A stretch of 64,000 bases of DNA from contig CABIZF010000008.1 of NCBI GenBank assembly GCA_902363135.1, forward strand, positions 1 to 64,000. The letters run 5' to 3'. The DNA comes from Lachnospiraceae bacterium (GTDB lineage: Bacteria; Bacillota; Clostridia; Lachnospirales; Lachnospiraceae). The position numbers were made by a program, and so were the translations under genes. Below are positions 16,492 through 26,907 of this stretch, piece by piece. Position 1 is the first letter of the stretch. Every line of letters starts with the position of its first letter. The notes under the pieces are model-generated. The model did not search any database. It was given only the letters and a program-made list of their open reading frames with translations, and was not told where the DNA came from.

Positions 16492-17410
16492 GTTTCTATC
16501 GCTTGTTTCGTGCGCATGTCTGGCCTCTGGCATGCTGGCATTGCCGGCAAGCGCAAAGCACATCTCTGGAAATGATTTTAAGGTAGAGAAGAATGATATT
16601 CTGACCATTGATAACCTGAAGCGGATCGTGACGGATGTAAAAGAAGACGGAAGTTATACAGCGATTCCGCTTGGAGACTGGTTTGAAGAGCAGAATAACT
16701 GCCTGCGCCGTACTTTGTTTGACCGGTATACGAATACAGTCAATTTCTATGGAGTTGGGCTGAATGGCGTCGCGCTGGAAGAACCGGTCGGAGGAAATCA
16801 GTGGGAGTATGTGCTGAATGTAGGCGATCATATCCGGTATAATGACGGAACGGGTGACAGCTATATGGAAGTCGGGGAACCCGTGGGCGATTTTGCAGGG
16901 GATGAGCAGATTGAGGCAGTTGGACAATATGAAGATGCCGAAAGCGGGATGTTCCGCCCTGTTTTTTATACCTCTCATTTTACGAAAGATTCCAATCCGC
17001 ATGAGATAGAAATTGATAACGAGAGCACTCCAACCAAAATCACGGATGAGACTGCAGCAGGAACTCCTATTTTAAAGGATTATGGGGAGGGCTATCTGGT
17101 TCGATCGGTGTATCTTGGAAAGGAAGCGGATGAAACTTCCAGTGAACCGCTGGCCGAATGGCTGCAGGAGGGGAATCTGGAAAATTATGAAGTATATACG
17201 ATGGCAGACCATGAATTAAACGATATGAATTTTTATCTGAAAAAGGATCCTGCGTCTGCCGAAGATGCCGCATATGTGCAAAATCTCCAGATTGACGATA
17301 TTGTTGGAATTACCATTAATTCACAGACGAATCAGGTAAGCGCAATCGAAAAAGTTTTTGCTGTGAATGAGGATGGGGAATTTGCGACAGATGTAATATG
17401 GCTTCAGTGA
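16475..17410 (+). CDS. Exported protein of unknown function
   Basis: The 311-aa protein starts at 16475 (GGAGGAA just upstream; 16478 is an equally possible ATG) and overlaps the end of the previous gene by 17 bases. A signal peptide runs to about residue 27 (LPASA-KH). An LVSC stretch near residue 13 resembles a lipobox but comes too early. The mature part is acidic, with two similar halves in outline: TAIPLGDWFEEQNN and later SSEPLAEWLQEGN, each followed by a Tyr- and Asn-rich segment and a statement of acidic repeats. No family is recognised. Base composition is closer to that of the core genome than to its cassette neighbours. Confidence 0.6.
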   Translation: MMKKCEFLSLVSCACLASGMLALPASAKHISGNDFKVEKNDILTIDNLKRIVTDVKEDGSYTAIPLGDWFEEQNNCLRRTLFDRYTNTVNFYGVGLNGVALEEPVGGNQWEYVLNVGDHIRYNDGTGDSYMEVGEPVGDFAGDEQIEAVGQYEDAESGMFRPVFYTSHFTKDSNPHEIEIDNESTPTKITDETAAGTPILKDYGEGYLVRSVYLGKEADETSSEPLAEWLQEGNLENYEVYTMADHELNDMNFYLKKDPASAEDAAYVQNLQIDDIVGITINSQTNQVSAIEKVFAVNEDGEFATDVIWLQ

Positions 17411-17487
17411 CTGTTATGAAGTTTATCTGGTGTAGCGTAGAAAAGGATATTAGTAAGTGAAATATGATTAGAGAGGAGGTTGAGAAA

Positions 17488-17919
17488 ATGTATTTAAAGA
17501 AAATGTTATTTGCAGTTGTAGGTGTAGCAATGCTTTTTTCAGGAACATTCCCTGCAGCAGCACAGGAGCAAAAGACGGAACCTCAGGTAAATACAAGTGT
17601 TGCTTCAGAACAGTTGAATGTAAAATCAGAAGAGACGGATTCAATGGAAGAGGAGGCAATGGAATTTAATGTGGATGATGGGACAGAAATTTTTTTGCTC
17701 TGGGGTGGAGAGGGAACTGCAGCAGAGTGTACAAAAATATTTCTGTTGAATGCAGACACAGACAGTTTAGAGGAAATCACAAGTAAATATGTGAAATTCG
17801 ATAAGATCCCAATTATTCAAAGTGGCCATTATTATATTTTCGGCCTGCGTGATGGAATCGTAGAAGATCTGAAGAAGGATATGATTTATGAAACGCATGA
17901 TCCTATAAAAAATAATTGA
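17488..17919 (+). CDS. Exported acidic protein with a signal peptide shared with 15452
   Basis: The 143-aa protein starts at 17488 with GAGGAGGT upstream; a reading from 17464 adds eight unsupported residues. The signal peptide (MYLKKMLFAVVGVAMLFSGT, then AAA-QEQ) matches that of the 15452 product at both protein and DNA level, which indicates duplication or recombination. The mature part is strongly acidic (EETDSMEEEAMEF) and ends with a segment (IIQSGHYYIFGLRDGIVEDL) that I cannot place. The function is unknown. Confidence 0.6.
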   Translation: MYLKKMLFAVVGVAMLFSGTFPAAAQEQKTEPQVNTSVASEQLNVKSEETDSMEEEAMEFNVDDGTEIFLLWGGEGTAAECTKIFLLNADTDSLEEITSKYVKFDKIPIIQSGHYYIFGLRDGIVEDLKKDMIYETHDPIKNN

Positions 17920-17935
17920 TTATGGAGGAAAGAAC

Positions 17936-18421
17936 ATGAAAAAACTAATATTGGGTTTAGCTATGGTTTTAATGCTCGTTGGTAACATTTCCTGTCTTGG
18001 ATTTGCAGCATCAGATGTGAGTGGAAATATTTTGGTTGATAAAGAAACAATAGAATTAGAAAATGGATTAATACTAAGTACGGAAACTTATGTAGAACCT
18101 CAGGATTTAATTCAACCATACGGAACAGACAAAATGATAACGGCGTCAACAACAGCGACATTAAGCGAGACGAACGGAAAGACAATATTAACGGCAACAT
18201 TAAGAGGTACATTTTCTTATAACGGACAGACGAGCAAAGCAACAGGAGCAGGAAAAATGTATGCAAGTACATCAAATGGAAACTGCAAAATTTTAAGTAA
18301 ATCATCGAAAAAGAGTGGAAATGCGGTGACAGGGAGTTGTGTATATAGATATAATAACAGCCAGAAAGTGCTCACACTTAAACTGACTTGTTCTAAAAAT
18401 GGAACTATCGGAAAACAATAA
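17936..18421 (+). CDS. Small exported protein, Ser/Thr/Lys-rich
   Basis: The 161-aa protein has GGAGG before its ATG. Residues 1-25 form a signal peptide (KKLILGLAMVLMLVGNISCL, GFAA-SD). The mature part has a beta-rich repeated look: STTATLSETNGKTILTATLR, TFSYNGQTSKATGAGKMYAS, then two Cys within NCKILSKSSKKSGNAVTGSC that could form a disulfide. It resembles the many small exported proteins of Clostridia and Bacilli whose role is unknown. It is AT-rich like the first gene of the cassette. Confidence 0.6.
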   Translation: MKKLILGLAMVLMLVGNISCLGFAASDVSGNILVDKETIELENGLILSTETYVEPQDLIQPYGTDKMITASTTATLSETNGKTILTATLRGTFSYNGQTSKATGAGKMYASTSNGNCKILSKSSKKSGNAVTGSCVYRYNNSQKVLTLKLTCSKNGTIGKQ

Positions 18422-18433
18422 TGCGGGAGAAAA

Positions 18434-18817
18434 ATGAGACCATTTTACCCAAATGTAAAAAGAATCCCCCGCCTCTATTACTGGATCGCGTGGGCGCTTT
18501 GTAATTTAATCTGCGGGATGGCAGAGTGGGTACTGCTGGTGGAGTATGGAAATGGAAACTCTCCGTATATGCTGGCAGCCCTGTGTGCAGTCGGCCTGTT
18601 CCACTTTTTGTATCTGACCTTGCTGACGATCAAGCGTTTTCATGATGCCGGAAAGTCTACCTTATACTGCCTCGTATGCCTGTTTCTTATACCGGGGGCA
18701 ATCGGGATCGGAATGACGTTTGCGGTGACGATCAAAGAGAGCGATGAAGACAACAAATGGGGCGCAAATGAGGAACGGAAACAATTTGAACGGGAAGCGG
18801 ATTACTATCGAAGATAG
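18434..18817 (+). CDS. DUF805-like small membrane protein
   Basis: The 127-aa protein has three hydrophobic segments (about 14-38, 43-65 and 80-100) and the family-like signature KRFHDAGKST after the second, with NKWGAN near the end. DUF805 proteins are inner-membrane proteins of unknown function. It follows the previous gene by 12 bases with its own GGAG site, so it probably shares the transcript. Confidence 0.75.
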   Translation: MRPFYPNVKRIPRLYYWIAWALCNLICGMAEWVLLVEYGNGNSPYMLAALCAVGLFHFLYLTLLTIKRFHDAGKSTLYCLVCLFLIPGAIGIGMTFAVTIKESDEDNKWGANEERKQFEREADYYRR

Positions 18818-18823
18818 GAAATA

Positions 18824-18874
18824 GCGATATGCAGGTGAAGCCAATGAAGCGGGTTTTGCCTGCATATTGCTTTT
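18824..18874. terminator. Bidirectional terminator between convergent genes
   Basis: GCGATATGCAGG pairs with CCTGCATATTGC (one G-T pair) across a 23-base loop, followed by TTTTC. The LysR gene converges from the other side. Confidence 0.75.
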
Positions 18875-19758
18875 CAGCTCCGCAGCATCTTCTCAAATTC
18901 CCGCGCGGCGATGCTGGCGGGCTGGGAGGGATTTTTGACGAGGCAGATCGAGCGCGGCGGGAGCGGCGTGCTCATGAGGATCTGGAAGACTTCCTTTTTC
19001 ATGAGTGCGTCCATCGCGAACTGTTCCGGCAAAAAGCCGATGCCGAGGTCGTACTTTATCATAGGAAGAATCTGGTCCGTCGTCACGACTTCAATGTCCG
19101 GCTTGATGGAAATGCCGTGCTCGGAAAAGAAATGCAGATAGAAGTCGTGAGCGTTCGTCTGGCTGTTCAGCAGGATAAACGGATAGTCGGCAAGCTCCTT
19201 AAGAGTTTTGGGTGTGCCGGAGAGTGAGGCAAAGCGTGGACCGCCGATGAGAACCTCCCGGATCGGACGAAGCGGAATCTCCTTTAAGGGGCGTGTGACG
19301 CCGGTCGGGCTGGTGACGATCGCGAGGTCGACGAGTCCACTTTTTAAGGAAGAGACGGCCTGAGGCGTTGTTACGCTGGAAATGTGGATCTTGATCTCCG
19401 GGAATTTCTGGTGAAATTCTCGAAGCTTCGGCAGCAGCAGGATCTGCAGGGCGGCTTCGCTGACACCGAGTGTGATTGTGCCGCTCGTAAGGCTTTTGGC
19501 GTCGGCCAGCTCGGCTTCGGCGGAGCTGAGCTGATGATGGGCAGCTGCGACGCGGGTGTACAGCTTTTGACCTTCCGGTGTCAGGGTCACACCGCGGTTT
19601 GAGCGGATAAAGAGACTGACACCGAACTCATGCTCCAGATTGCGGATCGAACGGGAGATATTCGGCTCATTGCTGAGCAGAATGCTTGCCGCCTTTGTGA
19701 AGCTCTGGTATTTTGCAACAAAATAGAAAATACGGTAATAATCATAAGTAATATTCAT
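18874..19758 (-). CDS. LysR-family transcriptional regulator
   Basis: The 294-aa protein starts at 19758, with GGAGGAG four bases upstream; the longer reading from 19791 is rejected. The N-terminal winged helix (about 1-60) includes FTKAASILLSNEPNISRSIR. A LysR substrate-binding domain (about 90-290) follows. It is divergent from atpB across 128 bases that contain an 11-bp inverted repeat, the probable binding site. The effector is unknown. Whether it controls only itself or also the ATP synthase operon cannot be told from sequence. Confidence 0.92.
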   Translation of the reverse strand: MNITYDYYRIFYFVAKYQSFTKAASILLSNEPNISRSIRNLEHEFGVSLFIRSNRGVTLTPEGQKLYTRVAAAHHQLSSAEAELADAKSLTSGTITLGVSEAALQILLLPKLREFHQKFPEIKIHISSVTTPQAVSSLKSGLVDLAIVTSPTGVTRPLKEIPLRPIREVLIGGPRFASLSGTPKTLKELADYPFILLNSQTNAHDFYLHFFSEHGISIKPDIEVVTTDQILPMIKYDLGIGFLPEQFAMDALMKKEVFQILMSTPLPPRSICLVKNPSQPASIAAREFEKMLRS

Positions 19759-19771
19759 AAACTCCTCCAAT

Positions 19772-19808
19772 ATGTATTTTTGACATACCAACCATTACAA
19801 AAATACAT
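19772..19808. promoter_or_regulatory. Probable LysR binding site, 11-bp inverted repeat
   Basis: ATGTATTTTTG (19772-19782) and CAAAAATACAT (19798-19808) are exact reverse complements with a 15-base spacer. The right arm ends directly before the atpB -35 box. The left arm lies 14 bases before the LysR start codon. Confidence 0.8.
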
Positions 19809-19837
19809 TTTACTAACGAATTTTCTGTGAGTATAAT
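19809..19837 (+). promoter_or_regulatory. atp operon promoter
   Basis: TTTACT (-35) and a perfect TATAAT (-10, 19832-19837) are 17 bases apart, 49 bases before the atpB start. Confidence 0.8.
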
Positions 19838-19886
19838 ACAAAATCGGTAAGAAAGCAATAAAATAAAGAAGAAAGGAAGCAGTGAT

Positions 19887-20573
19887 ATGGAAAAACTGGC
19901 AGCGAATCTGCTCGAAGAACTGAATTGTGAAAATGTATTCACGATTCCGGTATTCGGCGGAATCGGGGTTTCCGAATCAACCGTCGTCACCTGGGTGATT
20001 ATGGCTGTGCTGACGCTTCTGGCATGGCTGATGACCAGAAATCTCAAGGTCGATCACATCAGCAAGCGGCAGGCCGCAGTCGAGAGCGCTGTGCTCTGGC
20101 TCAATGGTTTTGTCGAGGGGATGATCGGAGAAAAAGGAAGACAGTATGTCCCGTATCTTGTCACAGTCCTTGTCTACATCGGATTTTCGAATGTAATCGG
20201 ACTGTTTGGATTCAAGCCGCCGACAAAGGATATGAACGTCACAGTCGCACTTGCGCTGATGAGCATCATCCTGATCGAGGCATCCGGCATACGGGAAAAG
20301 GGAGCAAAGAAATGGCTGAAGAGCTTTGCCGAACCGGTAGCGATCATTACGCCGATCAATATCATGGAAGTCGTGATCCGTCCGCTGTCGCTGTGCATGC
20401 GACTGTTTGGTAATGTACTTGGAGCATTTGTTATCATGGAGCTGATCAAGCAGCTGATCCCAATCGGTGTTCCACTTGTATTTAGTTTTTATTTTGACAT
20501 TTTTGACGGATTGATTCAGGCGTATGTATTTGTATTTCTGACCTCGCTGTTTGTCAAAGAGGCAATAGAGTGA
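19887..20573 (+). CDS. atpB: F-type ATP synthase subunit a
   Basis: The 228-aa membrane protein forms the stator half of the ion channel. The essential arginine is R172 in SLCMRLFGNVLGAFV, and the C-terminal IQAYVFVFLTSLF helix is conserved. It has five or so hydrophobic segments. It is the first gene of the operon; no atpI precedes it. The order is atpB, E, F, HA fusion, G, D, C. Confidence 0.95.
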   Translation: MEKLAANLLEELNCENVFTIPVFGGIGVSESTVVTWVIMAVLTLLAWLMTRNLKVDHISKRQAAVESAVLWLNGFVEGMIGEKGRQYVPYLVTVLVYIGFSNVIGLFGFKPPTKDMNVTVALALMSIILIEASGIREKGAKKWLKSFAEPVAIITPINIMEVVIRPLSLCMRLFGNVLGAFVIMELIKQLIPIGVPLVFSFYFDIFDGLIQAYVFVFLTSLFVKEAIE

Positions 20574-20581
20574 TGATGCCA

Positions 20582-20592
20582 GGGTCAAAAGG
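20582..20592 (-). repeat. Inverse copy of the GACCTTTTGACCC motif
   Basis: GGGTCAAAAGG occurs nine bases after the atpB stop, as the reverse complement of the motif at 3010, 10981 and 11138. Confidence 0.45.
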
Positions 20593-20690
20593 TTATATAG
20601 AATAACAGTCGGAAAAAAGGAAAAAACAAATTTGCACAGGGAATCAGACCCGGATGTGCAGCCATCAGAAAAGAAAAGGAGAGTAAACGT

Positions 20691-20915
20691 ATGAGCACAT
20701 TAATCGCAATCGGAGCAGGTATCGCAGTATTGACAGGTATCGGAGCAGGTATCGGTATCGGAATCGCAACCGCAAAGGCAGCAGATGCTGTAGCAAGACA
20801 GCCGGAAGCAGAGGGTAAGATCAGTAAGCTGCTTCTTCTCGGATGTGCACTGGCCGAGGCAACCGCTATTTACGGATTCGTAATCGCACTGTTAATCATT
20901 ATGATGTTGCGTTAA
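20691..20915 (+). CDS. atpE: F-type ATP synthase subunit c
   Basis: The 74-aa two-helix protein forms the rotor ring. The ion-binding glutamate is E56 in [15 protein letters not shown]. The conserved loop is ARQPEAEGK. Compared with the Na+-binding c subunit of Ilyobacter tartaricus, the helix-1 Gln position is I23 and the Ser after the Glu is A57, although T58 and Y61 are kept. This predicts H+ rather than Na+ coupling. The glycine-rich helix [11 protein letters not shown] is typical. Confidence 0.95.
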   Translation: MSTLIAIGAGIAVLTGIGAGIGIGIATAKAADAVARQPEAEGKISKLLLLGCALAEATAIYGFVIALLIIMMLR

Positions 20916-20928
20916 CAGTTACGTGCGG

Positions 20929-20977
20929 CAGCAAAAGGATCAGGAAGACAGAGGCAAATTTATTTGCAGCTGTCTGT
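20929..20977 (+). repeat. Partial first unit of the atpE-atpF repeat
   Basis: AGCAAAAGGATCAGGAAGAC (20928-20947) recurs before the tandem copy at 21113. It is followed by a hairpin GCAAAT-TT-ATTTGC inside AGACAG/CTGTCT. It looks like a variant unit of the same structured repeat. Confidence 0.5.
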
Positions 20978-20990
20978 ATGAGCCTTTTGG

Positions 20991-21073
20991 GATGGGCGGA
21001 ACGCCCATCAAGCCTCAGACAGGAGCTGCGTAAGCAGCGGATAGTTTGCGAAGCAAACGTGTCTGTGGCCTGA
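20991..21073 (+). ncRNA. Structured three-way-junction repeat, copy 1
   Basis: A hairpin GATGGGCG-GAA-CGCCCATC (20991-21009) precedes a junction closed by CAGACA (21016-21021) and TGTCTG (21060-21065). Inside it are GCTGC-GTAA-GCAGC (21025-21038), the linker GGATA, and GTTTGC-GAA-GCAAAC (21044-21058). It lies in the atpE-atpF gap. Whether it acts as RNA or as DNA is unknown. Confidence 0.7.
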
Positions 21074-21207
21074 TGCACGTAACGTTCAGATAAGCAGCAA
21101 AAGGATCAGGAAGACAGGAGCTGCGTAAGCAGCGGATAGTTTGCGAAGCAAACGTGTCTGTGGCCTGATGCACGTAACGTTCAGATAAGCAACAAAAGTC
21201 TCAGAAA
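21018..21207 (+). repeat. 95-bp tandem duplication between atpE and atpF
   Basis: The unit starting GACAGGAGCTGCGTAAGCAG at 21018 is repeated from 21113 with a period of 95 bases, nearly without change until about 21200. Each unit contains the three-way-junction fold. No gene lies in 20916-21222. Confidence 0.92.
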
Positions 21208-21222
21208 GGAAGGTGAATTCAG

Positions 21223-21705
21223 GTGCTCCGGTTAGACTGGAATATACTTTTTAATATTATTAACCTGATTATTTTATATTTACTGATGAAACGCTTCCTC
21301 TTCAAGCCGGTCAATGCAATTTTGGAAAAGCGCCAGCAGGCTGCCGATGCGCAGTTTGCCGAGGCAGATCGCCAGAAGGCAGAGGCGAAGGAGAGTCAGG
21401 AGCATTACGATGCGCTGGTACAGGGCGCAGAGGATGAGAAAAAGCGGATCGTTGCAGATGCAAGACAGGAAGCATCTGCCGAGTACGGACGCATTGTCTC
21501 AGAAGCAAAGGATAAGGCAGACGGAATTGTTGAGAAGGCAAAGGCAGATGCTGAGAATGAGAAAGCTGCCGCTATGCAGCAGGCTGATGCAGCTGTCCGC
21601 GATATGGTCGTGACGGCAGCGGCACGTATGGTAGCGATGAAGGACGCAAAAGAGAGCGACCGTGCCTTATATGACAAGTTCCTTGCGGAGACGAAGGAAG
21701 CATAA
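21223..21705 (+). CDS. atpF: F-type ATP synthase subunit b
   Basis: The 160-aa protein is the peripheral stalk. It has a GTG start at 21223, one N-terminal membrane helix (ILFNIINLIILYLLMKRFLF near 6-25), and then a long charged coiled coil rich in Ala, Glu, Lys and Gln. The length is normal for the family. It precedes the delta-alpha fusion gene by 27 bases. Confidence 0.93.
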   Translation: MLRLDWNILFNIINLIILYLLMKRFLFKPVNAILEKRQQAADAQFAEADRQKAEAKESQEHYDALVQGAEDEKKRIVADARQEASAEYGRIVSEAKDKADGIVEKAKADAENEKAAAMQQADAAVRDMVVTAAARMVAMKDAKESDRALYDKFLAETKEA

Positions 21706-21732
21706 CAGAACAGTTTGCATGGAGAGTGAATT

Positions 21733-23760
21733 ATGGTACAGGATATAGATAAATATGCAAAAATGGCAGGAAGCCTTGGTATCTCCGCAAGCGTGCTCGA
21801 ACAGACGCAGGGGATTTTCGAGGCAGTTCCGGAAATTATGCAGGATTTTTCGAACCCGGCAAATGAGCTGACGGCAAAGCATAACGTCATCGACCGGGTA
21901 TTCCCGACAGAGATCCGAAGCTTTTTAAAGCTGCTCTGTGACGAGGACGCGATCACCCTGTTTCCGGATATCTGCGAGGCATACCGCAACCGGACGCCGG
22001 AGCATAAGGATTATGTAAAGGCGACCCTGCGCTATGTGACTGCCCCGAGTGAGGAACAGCTCGCGCGGATCGAAGAATTTGTCCGCAGGAAGAGCGGAGC
22101 AGAGAAGGTTGACTTCCAGAAGAAGGAAGATCCGTCTTTAGGCGGCGGCTTTGTACTTGCCATTGACGGAAAGGAATATGACTGGTCGAATAAAGGAAGA
22201 GTCGAGCAGGTAAAGGAGCGCATCGAGCAGGCACAGGCTCCGCAGGGACAGAGCCTGCAGGGGATCATCTCCATCCTGAAAAGCGAGATCGAGAATTTTG
22301 ATCTCGAGGCGAAGGAGCAGGAGGTAGGCGTTGTCAGCTACGTCGGCGACGGAATTGCCAATATCGACGGGCTGGATCACGCAATGTACGGCGAAATCAT
22401 TATTTTTGATAATGGCGTGCGCGGTATGGTACAGGATATCCGCAGAGATGAGGTATGCTGTATTTTGTTCGGCAGAGATACCGGTATCCGCGAGGGTACC
22501 AGAGCAATGCGTACGTGCAAAAAGGCAGGACTTCCGGTTGGAGATGCCTTTCTTGGAAGAGTCGTTGATCCGCTGGGAGCTCCCATTGACGGAAAAGGAA
22601 AGATCACAGCGTCCGGGTATCGTCCGATCGAGGAGGAGGCGCCGGGCATCGTGGAACGTAAATCCGTCGGAGTTCCGCTGGAGACCGGAATTCTGTCGAT
22701 TGATTCCATGTTTCCGATCGGCCGTGGACAGCGTGAGCTGATCATCGGCGACCGTCAGACCGGTAAAACGTCGATTGCGATGGACGCGATTCTGAATCAG
22801 AAGGGAAAGGGCGTCATCTGTATTTATGTGGCAATCGGACAGAAGGCATCCACAATCGCCAAGCTGGTCAATACATTGAAAAAGCAGGAAGCGGACAGCT
22901 ATACGATCGTCGTTGCGGCGACCGCGTCTGATCCGGCACCGCTGCAGTATATCGCTCCGTATTCCGGTACAGCACTGGCAGAATATTTCATGCATCAGGG
23001 TAAGGATGTGCTGATCGTATACGACGATCTTTCCAAGCATGCGGTGGCGTATCGTGCACTTTCCCTTCTGCTGGAGCGTTCTCCGGGACGTGAGGCATAT
23101 CCGGGTGACGTGTTCTATCTGCATTCCAGACTGCTGGAGCGTTCCAGCCGACTGAATGAGGAAAACGGCGGTGGTTCGATCACGGCGCTGCCGATCATCG
23201 AGACACAGGCAGGCGATGTATCCGCATACATCCCGACGAATGTTATTTCCATCACAGACGGTCAGATTTTCCTGGAGAGTGATCTGTTCTTCTCCGGCAT
23301 GCGTCCGGCGGTTAATGTCGGTCTGTCTGTATCCCGTGTCGGTGGAGCAGCGCAGACGAAGGCGATGAAAAAGGCGGCAGGAAGCATCCGTATCGATCTG
23401 GCGCAGTACCGTGAGATGGAAGTATTTACGCAGTTCAGCTCCGATCTGGATGCTGCGACGAAGGAACAGCTGCAGTATGGGCGCTGCCTGATGGAGCTTT
23501 TGAAGCAGCCGCTTGGACAGCCGCTCTCAATGGCGGAGCAGGTCATCACGCTGGTCGCAGCGACCGGAAAGACGCTGATGAATGTCCCGGTGCCGGAGCT
23601 TAAGGCTTATCAGGGGAAAATGCTTGCATGGTTCCATGAGGTTCATTCCGAGATCGTACATGAGCTGGAGACAACCGGGGAGCTGCCGGATGAGCTGCGC
23701 ACCCGCATTGTAGAGGCAGCAAAAGAATTCGCAACCACCAGTGAGAGCCAGAATGCATAA
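21733..23760 (+). CDS. atpHA: Fused F-type ATP synthase delta and alpha subunits
   Basis: One uninterrupted 675-aa ORF holds both subunits. Residues 1 to about 165 are the delta (OSCP-like) subunit, ending in its signature [20 protein letters not shown] (133-152). Residues about 166-175 are a Gln/Ala/Pro linker ([10 protein letters not shown]). From about 176 the alpha subunit begins ([20 protein letters not shown]), with [10 protein letters not shown], Walker A GDRQTGKT at 339-346 and the [20 protein letters not shown] segment. The two proteins are normally separate genes (atpH, atpA) about 180 and 500 aa long, and both halves here are of full length. No stop or start interrupts the junction. 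Confidence 0.93.
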   Translation: MVQDIDKYAKMAGSLGISASVLEQTQGIFEAVPEIMQDFSNPANELTAKHNVIDRVFPTEIRSFLKLLCDEDAITLFPDICEAYRNRTPEHKDYVKATLRYVTAPSEEQLARIEEFVRRKSGAEKVDFQKKEDPSLGGGFVLAIDGKEYDWSNKGRVEQVKERIEQAQAPQGQSLQGIISILKSEIENFDLEAKEQEVGVVSYVGDGIANIDGLDHAMYGEIIIFDNGVRGMVQDIRRDEVCCILFGRDTGIREGTRAMRTCKKAGLPVGDAFLGRVVDPLGAPIDGKGKITASGYRPIEEEAPGIVERKSVGVPLETGILSIDSMFPIGRGQRELIIGDRQTGKTSIAMDAILNQKGKGVICIYVAIGQKASTIAKLVNTLKKQEADSYTIVVAATASDPAPLQYIAPYSGTALAEYFMHQGKDVLIVYDDLSKHAVAYRALSLLLERSPGREAYPGDVFYLHSRLLERSSRLNEENGGGSITALPIIETQAGDVSAYIPTNVISITDGQIFLESDLFFSGMRPAVNVGLSVSRVGGAAQTKAMKKAAGSIRIDLAQYREMEVFTQFSSDLDAATKEQLQYGRCLMELLKQPLGQPLSMAEQVITLVAATGKTLMNVPVPELKAYQGKMLAWFHEVHSEIVHELETTGELPDELRTRIVEAAKEFATTSESQNA

Positions 23761-23795
23761 GAGGCAGGGTAAAACACAGAAAAGGTGGTGAGCGG

Positions 23796-26136
<2,341 letters not shown>

Positions 26137-26180
26137 TAAGAGCCTGACTCAAAAGTAGTTCTGGAAAAGGAGCAGAAAAT

Positions 26181-26597
26181 ATGGCGGAATTTCATCTTAG
26201 GATCGTAGCCAGTGATAAGGTTTTTTACAATGGCATGACGGAGATCGTGATTCTTCCGGGACTGGACGGCGAGTATGCATTTATGGCAAAGCATGAGGAG
26301 ATGGTCGTGGCAGTACGGCCCGGCGAGCTTCGATTCAGGAAGCCGGATGGGACGTGGCAGTATGCGGTTGTCGGAGCCGGTGTCGCGCAGACGGCGAACA
26401 ATCGTGTGATAATTCTGGTTGATTCTGCGGAGCGGCCGGAGGATATCGACGAAATTCGTGCAAAAGAGGCCAAGGAACGCGCGGAGGAACAGCTGCGGCA
26501 GAAGCAGTCGGTCTATGAGTACCGGATGTCCAAGGCGTCGCTGGCGCGTGCAGTTTCCAGACTGAAGGAGAAACAGCGGTCACATATCAATCTGTAG
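26181..26597 (+). CDS. atpC: F-type ATP synthase subunit epsilon
   Basis: The 138-aa protein has an N-terminal beta sandwich (FHLRIVASDKVFYNG... ILPGLDGEYAFMAKHEEMV) and a C-terminal pair of helices that can inhibit ATP hydrolysis (about 90-135). It is the last gene of the operon, and a hairpin region plus terminator follow. Confidence 0.93.
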   Translation: MAEFHLRIVASDKVFYNGMTEIVILPGLDGEYAFMAKHEEMVVAVRPGELRFRKPDGTWQYAVVGAGVAQTANNRVIILVDSAERPEDIDEIRAKEAKERAEEQLRQKQSVYEYRMSKASLARAVSRLKEKQRSHINL

Positions 26598-26720
26598 GCA
26601 GTAAAGGCGCCGGAGCTGGATTTTCCGGTGACAGCTGCAAACAGGGGGTCAGGACAGGACAGGCATGAGACGAGGCAGAACAGGAAGTGTCCTGATGAAA
26701 TAAATGACAGAAATAGCAAG

Positions 26721-26765
26721 GATACCCGGAATGGTTCGGCTTAGGACCGCCGGGTATTTTTGTTT
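26721..26765 (+). terminator. atp operon terminator
   Basis: ATACCCGG/CCGGGTAT is an 8-bp stem followed by TTTTTGTTTT. Upstream, TCAGGACA (about 26649) and TGTCCTGA (about 26689) can form a further stem. No gene lies in 26598-26907. Confidence 0.85.
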
Positions 26766-26780
26766 TATATGGCGTTATAG

Positions 26781-26809
26781 TTGACTTTTTTTACAGGCAG
26801 GTGTAAAGT
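26781..26809 (+). promoter_or_regulatory. Promoter of the ECF importer operon
   Basis: TTGACT (-35) and TAAAGT (-10) are 17 bases apart, just after the atp terminator. Confidence 0.75.
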
Positions 26810-26829
26810 AACTGTCGGGTCTGGTGTCT

Positions 26830-26846
26830 TGTCACCTGAAATGACA
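26830..26846. promoter_or_regulatory. Probable NiaR operator
   Basis: TGTCA-CCTGAAA-TGACA is a perfect 5-bp inverted repeat with a 7-base spacer, about 20 bases downstream of the -10 box. Such a position suits a repressor. The NiaR-like regulator is encoded in the same operon. Confidence 0.6.
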
Positions 26847-26907
26847 GATGCCAAATAAAGGAAGACCGAGTGAAAGTGCAAACTGCACAAAAGAAAGGGA
26901 AAGCAAC

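Noticed and set aside
16475..16553. Lipoprotein signal in the 16475 product
   Set aside because: The LVSC match comes after too short a hydrophobic stretch; the LPASA cleavage site is more credible.
21018..21207. CRISPR array
   Set aside because: Only two units of 95 bases in tandem, without spacer-repeat alternation or cas genes.
22138..23124. 328-codon minus-strand frame inside the delta-alpha fusion
   Set aside because: Shadow frame with no start signal or domain.
26810..26907. Riboswitch upstream of the ECF importer
   Set aside because: The leader is short and contains an operator-like palindrome, and no known aptamer pattern is visible.
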